Source: Novosphingobium taihuense (GTDB lineage Bacteria; Pseudomonadota; Alphaproteobacteria; Sphingomonadales; Sphingomonadaceae). Taken from it: a stretch of 64,000 nt of DNA. The stretch covers positions 124,001-188,000 of the forward strand of contig NZ_VLKJ01000005.1 in NCBI RefSeq assembly GCF_007830315.1, written 5' to 3'. A model generated the notes under the pieces. That model was not told where the DNA came from. It searched no databases and saw only the letters and a program-made list of their open reading frames with translations. The position numbers and the translations under genes are program-made. Positions 8,923-16,728 of this stretch are shown here, one piece after another; position 1 is the stretch's first letter; each line of letters starts with the position of its first letter.

Positions 8923-9998
8923 TTTGCCGCTCCGAATGCGAGATGCTGGCTGAAGAACGGCACGACCTGTTCCTGGAAGCGGAAGGCGACGCGGTTGGTG
9001 TGATCGCCCTCGTAGAGCGTGAAGCTGTTGGCGATGCCGTAGGTTTCCAGCACCTTGTGCAGGGTCTCGGTGTCAGTCTTGAGGCCGTCCTTGTCGCCCA
9101 CATCCATGGCGATGGCGGCGTAGCGGCGCATGTTGGGGATGTACTGGTCAACGAAGGCGAGGGGCGCGTTGGCGGCCCACTTGGCCATCACATCGTCGCG
9201 CGTCTTGCCGTCGGCGGTGAGCGGCAGATCGAGGTAGAGCGGCGGGTTCTTGGGGTTGGGCGACCATGCGGCGGCGGCGGCAAGCGTGCCGCGCTGCGCC
9301 CATTGCAGCTTTGCCGAATCGGCGGGACTCTTCATCGCGGCATAGGCTTGCATGGCCTCAGGCGTGACGCCGAACAGGCCGCGCGCCGAGAGGCAGCACG
9401 GGCTCATCAGGTAGAGCGCGCCGAATACGTCGGCATGCTTCATGCCGATGCGGGTTGCGCCGTAGCCTCCCATGGAATGGCCGACGAGGCCTCGGCTCTC
9501 GCGTGTGGGCAGGGTGCGAAAGTGGCTATCGACATAGGCGACGAGATCGCGCGAGATGAAGGTCTCGAAGTTGCCGGTGGTGGCGGACGAGGAATACATC
9601 GAGCCGTTGTGCACGGTCTTGCTGTCGGGAAAGACGTAGATCATCTCGCGCGCGCCTTGGGCCATGCCGCCCTCGATCACCTGCGGCACGTGGATTTCGC
9701 CCATCCATTGCTGCGCACCGATCGAGTATCCGTGCAGCGCATAGACGACGGGATATCGGCGCTTCGGGCTTTTGCCGTAGCTGGGCGGAAGGACGACGAA
9801 GACCTCGCGATCCGCGCTGTCGCCTTCAAGGGCGTTCTCAAGCGCGTTGCCATGCACCGTGAGTTTCTGGACTGTGGCCTTCGGCGCGCCGGGAATGGCT
9901 GAAGGGGCCGGCGTCTGGACTTGGGCGACTGCAGGCGAGCTTAAAGGTAGCGCTCCCATTGCGAGAGCTGAGAGTGTCATCAGGGGCAAGAGGCGCAT
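8919..9998 (-). CDS. Exported alpha/beta-hydrolase esterase (esterase-D/feruloyl-esterase-like)
   Basis: This 359-residue protein has a signal peptide (1-26, ending AVAQ). The fold marks are VVYALHGY, the nucleophile elbow GHSMGG near residue 175, and a late His in the YEGDHTN segment near 335. This matches the putative-esterase family (CE1-like; also tributyrin and feruloyl esterases). Release of feruloyl or acetyl esters from arabinoxylan is plausible but inferred. It follows the cupin gene by 30 bp and overlaps GH27 by 4 bp, so SapC, cupin, esterase and GH27 appear to form one operon. A degenerate LacI-like site (GGTAGCGCTCCC, 9946-9957) falls in its signal-peptide codons. Confidence 0.85.
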   Translation of the reverse strand: MRLLPLMTLSALAMGALPLSSPAVAQVQTPAPSAIPGAPKATVQKLTVHGNALENALEGDSADREVFVVLPPSYGKSPKRRYPVVYALHGYSIGAQQWMGEIHVPQVIEGGMAQGAREMIYVFPDSKTVHNGSMYSSSATTGNFETFISRDLVAYVDSHFRTLPTRESRGLVGHSMGGYGATRIGMKHADVFGALYLMSPCCLSARGLFGVTPEAMQAYAAMKSPADSAKLQWAQRGTLAAAAAWSPNPKNPPLYLDLPLTADGKTRDDVMAKWAANAPLAFVDQYIPNMRRYAAIAMDVGDKDGLKTDTETLHKVLETYGIANSFTLYEGDHTNRVAFRFQEQVVPFFSQHLAFGAAK

Positions 9999-10028
9999 TG
10001 GACTATCTCCCGGTGGTGGTTCTGGTCG

Positions 10029-11048
10029 TCAGCTGCCGCGCAGGGCGCGGACGAGCATGGCGCGAATCTGGCCGTAGTTGGCCTTGAGATTGCCGAGGAC
10101 GCCGCGCTTGTCCTCGGGCAGGTGGGCGAGGGGGTGGCCCTCGGTGCGGAAAACGTAGTGATCGAAGAAGGCGCGGAAGGCCATGCGCTCGGCCTCGGGG
10201 CGTTCGGCGATGGCGATCATGGCATGCAGCATCGACAGGGACGGTGTGTCAGGCCCGGTGGCGGTGGCATCCCACCAATAGTTCAGCATGACGTTGACCG
10301 GGGCCTTGGCCTCGACCTGATGCCACCACAGCTTGGGCAGGAACAGGGCGTCTCCGGGCTGCAGGGTGACTGTAACAGCGCGTTCGCGGGCCTTTTCGAA
10401 GCGGGGGTAGCGCGCAGGATCGGGATTGCCGGCGGCAAGGCTCGCGGGTTGCCCGGCCATCGTGTTGTCGATCGGGCCGATGTAGAGATCGCCGATCGCG
10501 TCGGGCGGATAGAGCGTGAAGGTGCGCTCCCCGGCGATCACGCAGGCGAGGTTCTCGTAGGCGTCGTAATGGGCAGCAGCCGTGGATGGGTTGCCGATCC
10601 ACAGCCGGGGTTCGACCGAAGGGGGAACGATGGCAACGCGGTTCGCTTCGGCAAAGCCCGGCAAGTAGGCAGGCGCGACCAGGGATCCGATGTAGGTCGT
10701 TGGCGCGGAAGTGTCGTCTGCATGGGCCAGGATGCGCTGAAATGCTTCTGCAAGGCCCAGCTCGGTGCGCGTGAAGTTGAAGCCGGACAAGTCAGGCGCG
10801 TAGAAATAGCGTCCGGCATTGGCAGGGTCGCCTTGGAATACCTGGGGACGGCGCCCGATATCGAACTTCAACAGATATTCGAGCGCGGCACGCGATGAAT
10901 GGCGAGCAGCGTTGATAGCGGCGAAATCAGTGCACATGCCCCGGATGACGGCCGGACGGCATCCGAGAACGATAGATCCATGGAAGGCTTCGGCATCGCC
11001 AAGGGACGGATCGTCACCTGAAAATTCAAGAAGCGGCGTCTCAAGCAT
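10029..11048 (-). CDS. Cupin-like (JmjC/cupin_8) domain protein
   Basis: This 339-residue protein has no signal peptide. The JmjC-type double-stranded beta-helix shows HYD in TAAAHYDAYENLAC (near residue 175) and a distal His in LFLPKLWWHQVEA (near 255), the usual Fe(II)-binding triad of 2-oxoglutarate-dependent hydroxylases. Homologues recur beside SapC, tryptophan-halogenase-like proteins and TonB receptors in Caulobacter and sphingomonads; their substrate is unknown. Here it lies 14 bp after SapC in the same operon. Peptidyl or small-molecule hydroxylation is a family-level inference. Confidence 0.85.
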   Translation of the reverse strand: MLETPLLEFSGDDPSLGDAEAFHGSIVLGCRPAVIRGMCTDFAAINAARHSSRAALEYLLKFDIGRRPQVFQGDPANAGRYFYAPDLSGFNFTRTELGLAEAFQRILAHADDTSAPTTYIGSLVAPAYLPGFAEANRVAIVPPSVEPRLWIGNPSTAAAHYDAYENLACVIAGERTFTLYPPDAIGDLYIGPIDNTMAGQPASLAAGNPDPARYPRFEKARERAVTVTLQPGDALFLPKLWWHQVEAKAPVNVMLNYWWDATATGPDTPSLSMLHAMIAIAERPEAERMAFRAFFDHYVFRTEGHPLAHLPEDKRGVLGNLKANYGQIRAMLVRALRGS

Positions 11049-11062
11049 CGACCTACGCCTGC

Positions 11063-11767
11063 TCAGGCCCAGCTCTGGAGCGAAGGCTGCGTGATCCGAT
11101 CGTTGCGACGGCGTGCCAGAATCCCCACCTGACGCAAGGAAGCGCGGATGGCGAATGCAGCCTGCAGCGAGCCATTGCGAAATAGTCTGATCATTTCATT
11201 ATCATCGATTGCAGACAAGGCCTCGCCGCTGACTGAATAGAGACCATCGAGCCTCACGGTCTGCCCGTCATCGAAGCTGAGGGAAATGTCGACCGGCTCG
11301 ACCAGCTTTCCTTGAACCAGCGCGGCGATGAACTGTTCAGTCTGGCCTGCGCTGCCCATCAGCGTGCCGATCGCACGCTGCACCGCCCGCATCGCGATGG
11401 TGGGGCTTCCGGTTTCATCGAACAGGGCGATCGAGGCGCCTTGCGCAAAACGCGGATGCGCAATGTCGACCGCGATGTTGTCGTCCGAAGTGAAGAAGCC
11501 CTGGCGCTGAAGGTCGAGCGGAAGAAAGGCTGCGCTGCCAGTGTCTGCGCCTTCGACGAGCACCTCGCCGGGCGCGAATCCGAACAGTGCGACGAGGGCG
11601 AATCGGCCAGTCTCGGGAGACTTGGCGAGGAACACCGGGCAGCACGAAGCTGCGGCTTCCACTTCTGGCAGGACGATCTGTACCATGTGCGGATGCTGGC
11701 CCGCGAAGCGGTGCATTGCGAGGTTGCGGTGCGCTTCTGCGCTCAGGATTTCGAGCTGTTCCGCCAA
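11063..11767 (-). CDS. SapC family protein
   Basis: This 234-residue protein matches the SapC family, named for a protein linked to the Campylobacter S-layer locus, whose role is undefined. Visible marks are FPVFLAKSPETG-like CPVFLAKSPETGRFA and ALFGF in the N-terminal half and FNDG-like FDDGQTVRLDGLYSV near residue 180. There is no signal peptide. The start is TTG 11767, chosen because GGAGAGGA lies just upstream and no ATG fits. It heads the leftward operon SapC-cupin-esterase-GH27 and is divergent from the TonB receptor, sharing a 369-bp control region with a LacI-type operator. Confidence 0.87.
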   Translation of the reverse strand: MAEQLEILSAEAHRNLAMHRFAGQHPHMVQIVLPEVEAAASCCPVFLAKSPETGRFALVALFGFAPGEVLVEGADTGSAAFLPLDLQRQGFFTSDDNIAVDIAHPRFAQGASIALFDETGSPTIAMRAVQRAIGTLMGSAGQTEQFIAALVQGKLVEPVDISLSFDDGQTVRLDGLYSVSGEALSAIDDNEMIRLFRNGSLQAAFAIRASLRQVGILARRRNDRITQPSLQSWA

Positions 11768-12136
11768 TTGTCCTCTCCCGGTTTCGTCGTATCTGGCGCA
11801 GTTTGGCGCTCATTGCAGGGCAGCGCGATGTGTGCGCTATCTTCGATGGTCTAAGCGTATCTGCGGCACACTTGCAACACTGTGAAGCACGCTGCTCATT
11901 CCGCAGACAATTTATTATTGATAGCGCTACCTAGATCAGTTACACCGGTCTCGCAAGGTGACGCTGACAGAGCGCCTGCATGGTTGAGAGGTTTCTGGAA
12001 TCACGGGTTCGTCCGTGCGCGATCTCTCCGAATGCGTGCTCTCTATTCCGGCTGCTGGTCCTGATTGTGTGGGGCGGGCCGAGTTGGATCATCTTCCCGG
12101 GCGGGGGGGCCGTCAGAGATAGCAGTGGAGAGGATA
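11768..12136. promoter_or_regulatory. Divergent control region between SapC and TonB-receptor operons
   Basis: This 369-bp non-coding gap separates two outward operons. It contains the palindrome GATAGCGCTACC at 11920-11931 and the AT-rich run AATTTATTATTG just before it, but no convincing -35/-10 pair that I can defend. No credible small gene is present. One operator placed here could control seven genes in both directions. Confidence 0.6.
11920..11931. promoter_or_regulatory. Predicted LacI-type operator (copy 2)
   Basis: GATAGCGCTACC is the exact reverse complement of copy 1 (GGTAGCGCTATC at 3375). It lies 206 bp before the TonB-receptor start and 153 bp before the SapC start. Confidence 0.72.
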
Positions 12137-15037
12137 ATGAGGATGTCCATCAATTCGCGGCTCCTGATCGGGAGTGCGGCAGGTGCTATTGCGCTTGCAG
12201 CGGCCATGCCGGCGGTGGCGCAGGAAGCGGCACAGGCCAGTGTGGACGAGCCTAGCAATGCCGAGATCATCGTAACCGGTATCCGCGGCTCGCTTCAGCG
12301 CAACATGGAAATCAAGCGCACGTCATCGGGTGTGGTCGATGCGATCTCTGCCGAGGACATCGGCAAGTTCCCGGATGCCAACGTGGCCGATGCGCTGCAG
12401 CGACTTCCGGGCATTTCGATCCAGCGTTCCGGCGCACGTGGCGAAGCCAATGGCGTGACCGTGCGCGGATTTGGCGGTGACTTCAACGACACGCAGTTCG
12501 ATGGTCGCCACCTTTCGACCGCATCGGGCGGTCGCGCGGTGGATTTCACCACGATCGGTTCGGACTTTGTTTCGAACATCTCGGTCTACAAGACGCCTGA
12601 CGTCGAACTGGGTGCGAGCGCCATCGGTGCGACGATCAACGTTGCCCTGCCCAAGCCGTTCGACAGCGCGGACAGCAAGTTTGCGGTGAAGGCATCGGGT
12701 GCTGTGCAGGATCGCAGCGGCAAGGTCACGCCTTCGGGTGCGGCGCTCGCCAGCACGCGCTTTGCCGACGATACCATGGGCATCCTTGCCTATGCCGCCT
12801 ATCGCCGTGTCGACACCGAAACCAACCAGGTGTTCATCCCGGGCTGGATCGGCAACTACTTCTATCAGTGCCAGGCGCAGGCCGCTTGCCAGACCAGCGA
12901 TTTCACGCCTGCCAAGAAGAACGTGCTGGGCTGGTTCCCGCAGCAGGTCGGCGCCAACCAGATCACCACCAAGGATGAGCGCATCGACGGCCGCCTTGCC
13001 TATCAGTGGCAGGCCAGCGACGATGTGCTGCTGACTCTCGACGGCAACTTCACGCGCCAGACGCTGAACACTGCGACTTACGGTTACGGCGCATGGTTTA
13101 ACGGTGATGACCTGCGCAATGTGAAGCAGGACGGCAATGGCACCGTTGTTGATTTCAACCAGTTCGGCACGCCGATGGACTTCAACGCCAGCCTCGCGCG
13201 GACGATCAACCAGACCTACATGTTCGGTGGCAACCTGAAGTGGGATGCATCGGACCGCCTGAGCTTCGACTTCGACGCTTCGCTTTCGCGCTCCGTCCTG
13301 AATCCCGGCCGCAATGGCTACCAGAACGCGATGGACATCGGTTACGGCGGCACCAATGCCGATCCGAACGGGCCGTTCCTTTCGACCGGCTGCAGCTATC
13401 CGGCGGGCGCAACGCCGACCACCGCACCGACTTCGTGCACCAATTATTCCACGATTCTGGGTGCTAACACCGGCGTGAAGATCGGTGGGCCGAGCAGTGA
13501 CTTCCTGCCGAGCATCCACGATGTTGGTCCGGGCGGAGACGTTTCGCGCTTCACCGACAAATCGCTGATCGGCAGCCACGTGATTGCAGGCTTCCCCAAC
13601 TACTTCACCAACCTGGTCAAGCAGATCAAGATTGGCGGCAAGTGGGATGGCGATAACTTGAAGGTTCACTTCGGCGGCAGCTTCCAGGAGAACAAATACC
13701 ATCAGGAAGGCGAAAGCCCGTTCGTGAACGGCACGTTCTTCCGCTATGGCGGCTACGGCGCACCATCGGGCCGCACCGGCGCCGTGGCTCCGCTGCCTGA
13801 CAGCATCTACCAAGGCATCATCAGCACCAACAACTTCATCCCCGGGTATCAGGGCAACCTTGCCCCGGCGATCATCAAGTACGATCCAGTTGCGGTTTAC
13901 AAGGTGCTGGAGGCAACCGGACGTGGCACCACCGCGCCTGCTTTCAATCCGGACAGCGTGCTGAACGTGAAGGAGCAGACCTTCGCTGCCTACCTGCGCA
14001 TCAACTTCGAGAGCGAGATCGGCGATATGCCGTTCAAGGTCAGCGCTGGTGTTCGTGACGAGTACACCAAGCTGACTTCGGGCGCGATCGGTCGCAACCC
14101 GGTGAACCTGATCACCGTACCGACCGACCCGACGCTGATCCAGGTGGGGAGCTTTACGCCGCAGCAGCTGATCGAGCGCAGCATTTCCTACAACTACGTC
14201 CTGCCGAGCCTTGACGTGAAGCTGGAAGTGAAGCCGAACCTGATCCTGCGCTTCGATGCCTCGCGCACGCTGACCCGTCCTGCGCTGGGGGATCTGCGTC
14301 CGACCATCAATCTCGGCACGCTGCGCAAGGGCAGCCTTGCGGCATCGGGCGGCAATGCCGGCCTCAAGCCCTACCTTGCCGACAACCTCGATCTGGGCGT
14401 CGAATGGTACTACGGTTCCAACTCGTACTTCGCGGTCAACGGCTTCATGAAGTTCATCTCGAACTTCATCGTCGGCGGCGTCAGCACCCAGACGATCAAT
14501 GGCGTGGTCGATCCGTTCACCAACCAGCCCGCGCAGTTCCAGGTGAACAGCAAGGTCAACGGTCCGGACGGCGTTGTGCGCGGCGTGGAAATCGCCTGGC
14601 AGCAGGTGTTCGGCGAGACTGGCTTCGGCTTCAATGCCAACGCCACGCTGGTCAACACCAACCGCAACTTCGACACTTCGGACATCTCGGGTTCGGCATT
14701 CGCCATCACTGGCCTTGCCAACTCGGCGAACCTCGTCGCGTTCTATGACAAGAACGGTCTGGAAGTGCGTGTTGCCGGCAACTGGCGCGACAAGTACTTG
14801 CTGGGTCTTGGCCAGGGTCAGGGCGGCACGTTCGGTGCGGAACCGGTCAACGTGAACAAGCAGTTCCAGATCGATGCCAGCGCGAGCTACCAGGTGACCA
14901 AGCAGCTGTCGGTCTTTGTCGAGGGCACCAACCTCAACAATTCGAACTACAGCACTTATGGCCGCTTCTCGAACATGTCGCTCGACACGTTCAATTACGG
15001 CCGCCGCTTTGTCTTCGGTGCCCGTTTCAACTACTGA
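12137..15037 (+). CDS. TonB-dependent receptor, carbohydrate-type (TonB-Xanth-Caul group)
   Basis: This outer-membrane receptor has 966 residues from ATG 12137. ATG 12143 is equally possible, since GGAGAGG ends at 12133. The signal peptide ends near AVAQ; the plug domain follows with IIVTGIRGSLQRNMEIKR, then DIGKFPDANVADALQRLPGI and NGVTVRGFG. This plug signature belongs to the large receptors of Caulobacter, Xanthomonas and sphingomonads often tied to plant oligosaccharide uptake. The 22-strand barrel ends in aromatic NYGRRFVFGARFNY. It is followed by the halogenase-like gene and GH3, and a LacI-type operator precedes it, so import of xylan-derived oligomers is the likely task. Confidence 0.93.
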   Translation: MRMSINSRLLIGSAAGAIALAAAMPAVAQEAAQASVDEPSNAEIIVTGIRGSLQRNMEIKRTSSGVVDAISAEDIGKFPDANVADALQRLPGISIQRSGARGEANGVTVRGFGGDFNDTQFDGRHLSTASGGRAVDFTTIGSDFVSNISVYKTPDVELGASAIGATINVALPKPFDSADSKFAVKASGAVQDRSGKVTPSGAALASTRFADDTMGILAYAAYRRVDTETNQVFIPGWIGNYFYQCQAQAACQTSDFTPAKKNVLGWFPQQVGANQITTKDERIDGRLAYQWQASDDVLLTLDGNFTRQTLNTATYGYGAWFNGDDLRNVKQDGNGTVVDFNQFGTPMDFNASLARTINQTYMFGGNLKWDASDRLSFDFDASLSRSVLNPGRNGYQNAMDIGYGGTNADPNGPFLSTGCSYPAGATPTTAPTSCTNYSTILGANTGVKIGGPSSDFLPSIHDVGPGGDVSRFTDKSLIGSHVIAGFPNYFTNLVKQIKIGGKWDGDNLKVHFGGSFQENKYHQEGESPFVNGTFFRYGGYGAPSGRTGAVAPLPDSIYQGIISTNNFIPGYQGNLAPAIIKYDPVAVYKVLEATGRGTTAPAFNPDSVLNVKEQTFAAYLRINFESEIGDMPFKVSAGVRDEYTKLTSGAIGRNPVNLITVPTDPTLIQVGSFTPQQLIERSISYNYVLPSLDVKLEVKPNLILRFDASRTLTRPALGDLRPTINLGTLRKGSLAASGGNAGLKPYLADNLDLGVEWYYGSNSYFAVNGFMKFISNFIVGGVSTQTINGVVDPFTNQPAQFQVNSKVNGPDGVVRGVEIAWQQVFGETGFGFNANATLVNTNRNFDTSDISGSAFAITGLANSANLVAFYDKNGLEVRVAGNWRDKYLLGLGQGQGGTFGAEPVNVNKQFQIDASASYQVTKQLSVFVEGTNLNNSNYSTYGRFSNMSLDTFNYGRRFVFGARFNY

Positions 15038-15051
15038 TAAGACGTGAAGGT

Positions 15052-15078
15052 AGTGCCGGGGTTTCAAGCCCCGGCACT
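15052..15078 (+). other. Intercistronic hairpin between TonB receptor and halogenase-like gene
   Basis: AGTGCCGGGG at 15052-15061 pairs perfectly with CCCCGGCACT at 15069-15078 around a 7-base loop. Only a short GCAAAAAC follows, with no T-run, so partial attenuation or 3'-end protection of the receptor mRNA is more likely than full termination. Confidence 0.6.
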
Positions 15079-15108
15079 GCTGCAAAAACAGGACGGAGCA
15101 GGACGCGG

Positions 15109-16671
15109 ATGGTTCGTGCAGTGCGCGATGTCGTGATTGTCGGTGGCGGAACAGCCGGGTGGCTGACCGCAGCGATCATTGCCGCAAAGCATAAAGCGCG
15201 GATCGGACACGATTTCTCCGTCACACTGGTCGAAAGCCCCAACGTGCCGATCATTGGCGTGGGCGAGGGGACCTGGCCGACATTGCGCTCGACGCTGAAG
15301 AGCGTGGGCATTTCCGAAACCGATTTCTTCCGCGAATGCGATGCCGCCTTCAAGCAGGGCGCGCTCTTCGCGAAGTGGACCACGGGCGCCGAGGATGACG
15401 CCTATTACCATCCACTGGTCCTGCCACAGCGATTCGGGCAGCTGAACCTTGCGCCGCACTGGCTCGCGGGCACGCTGAACGAGGGCGGCGACAACGGCGA
15501 GACCTTCTGCGACGCCGTCTGTCCGCAAGGGCGGCTGTGCGACGAGAACCTTGCGCCCAAATCGATGGTCAACGCCGAGTACGAGGGGCAGGCGAACTAT
15601 GCCTATCATCTCGATGCCGGGAAGTTCGCACCGTTCATGCAGCGGCATTGCACCGGGAAACTGGGCGTGCGCCACGTGCTGGCCGACATGCGGGAAGTGC
15701 TCCAGGACGAAAGCGGCGACATCCGCGCGATCAGCACTGAGCAGGCGGGCGAGATCAGCGGCGATCTGTTCATCGATTGCACCGGCATGCGCAGCCTGCT
15801 GCTCGGCCAGACGCTGGGCGTGGGCTTCAAGGACTGCAATGACGTGCTGTTCTGCGACACCGCGCTGGCGATGCAGGTGCCATATCCAGCGCCCGATGCG
15901 CCGGTGGCGACGCACACCATTTCGACCGCGCAATCAGCGGGTTGGATCTGGGACATTGGTCTGCCGACGCGGCGGGGCGTGGGGCATGTCTATTCAAGCC
16001 GTCATGTTTCCCGAGAGGACGCAGAGGCTGAGCTGCGCGCCTATGTCGGCCCCGCAGCCGAAGGCCTTTCGGTGCGCAAGATCGACATCCGTTCGGGCCA
16101 TCGCGAGACCTTCTGGAAGAACAACTGCGTGGCCGTCGGCCTGGCGGCGGGTTTCCTCGAGCCGCTGGAAGCATCGGCCATCGTGCTGATCGAGCTTTCG
16201 GCCAAGATGATCGCCGACCAGATGCCACCGGTGCGCGAGGTGATGGACGTGGTGGCGCGGCGCTACAATGAGAAGACGCTGTACCGCTGGGGCCGCATCA
16301 TCGACTTCCTCAAGCTGCACTACGTGTTGAGCAAGAGACGCGACACTGCCTTCTGGCGTGACAACATGGACCCGGCCTCTATCCCCGAGAGGCTGCAGGA
16401 ACTGATGGCGCTGTGGCAGTATCAGGGGCCGTACATGCACGAAGAGTTTGATCGGGTGGACGAGGTGTTCCCATCTGCGTCGTACCAGTACGTGCTCTAT
16501 GGCATGGGCTTCCGAACCGAGGTTTCGGCGCTGACTCTGGAGCCGGAAGTGCGTGAGGCGCGGCGCGCGCGGGCGGAGAATGCCGACATGACCTCGCGGA
16601 TGCTTGGCAGTCTACCCAAACATCGAGACCTGATCGACCGCATCGTGAAATACGGATTGCAGCCAGTCTGA
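15109..16671 (+). CDS. Tryptophan-halogenase-like FAD-dependent monooxygenase
   Basis: This 520-residue flavoprotein opens with the FAD-binding VVIVGGGTAGWLTA (about 8-21) and GVGEGTWPTL (50-59). Lys82 in DAAFKQG sits where PrnA has its catalytic Lys79, by recalled alignment. The halogenase motif WxWxIP appears as GWIWDIGLPTR, with Gly in place of the usual Pro, and GFLEPLEASAI is the conserved C-terminal block. No signal peptide is visible. Homologues are regularly linked to TonB receptors, SapC and cupin_8 proteins, but their substrate is unknown; halogenation is not established. It starts 71 bp after the receptor, with GH3 57 bp downstream. Confidence 0.88.
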   Translation: MVRAVRDVVIVGGGTAGWLTAAIIAAKHKARIGHDFSVTLVESPNVPIIGVGEGTWPTLRSTLKSVGISETDFFRECDAAFKQGALFAKWTTGAEDDAYYHPLVLPQRFGQLNLAPHWLAGTLNEGGDNGETFCDAVCPQGRLCDENLAPKSMVNAEYEGQANYAYHLDAGKFAPFMQRHCTGKLGVRHVLADMREVLQDESGDIRAISTEQAGEISGDLFIDCTGMRSLLLGQTLGVGFKDCNDVLFCDTALAMQVPYPAPDAPVATHTISTAQSAGWIWDIGLPTRRGVGHVYSSRHVSREDAEAELRAYVGPAAEGLSVRKIDIRSGHRETFWKNNCVAVGLAAGFLEPLEASAIVLIELSAKMIADQMPPVREVMDVVARRYNEKTLYRWGRIIDFLKLHYVLSKRRDTAFWRDNMDPASIPERLQELMALWQYQGPYMHEEFDRVDEVFPSASYQYVLYGMGFRTEVSALTLEPEVREARRARAENADMTSRMLGSLPKHRDLIDRIVKYGLQPV

Positions 16672-16728
16672 TCCGCAAAGACCAGCCCTGCCGGGTCGCA
16701 TCGGTACGGGATACTTGAGAGGAAAATC

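Noticed and set aside
9946-9957. Fifth LacI-like site GGTAGCGCTCCC
   Set aside because: One half is degenerate and it lies inside the esterase signal-peptide codons, which spell a natural Ala-Leu-Pro run. It may still be an internal site.
12323-15085. A very long open frame antisense to the TonB receptor
   Set aside because: It mirrors the codon bias of the sense gene, has no domain resemblance, and the sense receptor is certain. The long frame antisense to the receptor at 41859 (42150-44084) is rejected for the same reason.
15109-16671. Interpretation as a halogenated natural-product gene cluster
   Set aside because: There are no NRPS, PKS or other biosynthetic genes nearby; the companions are SapC, cupin, TonB receptor and glycosidases.
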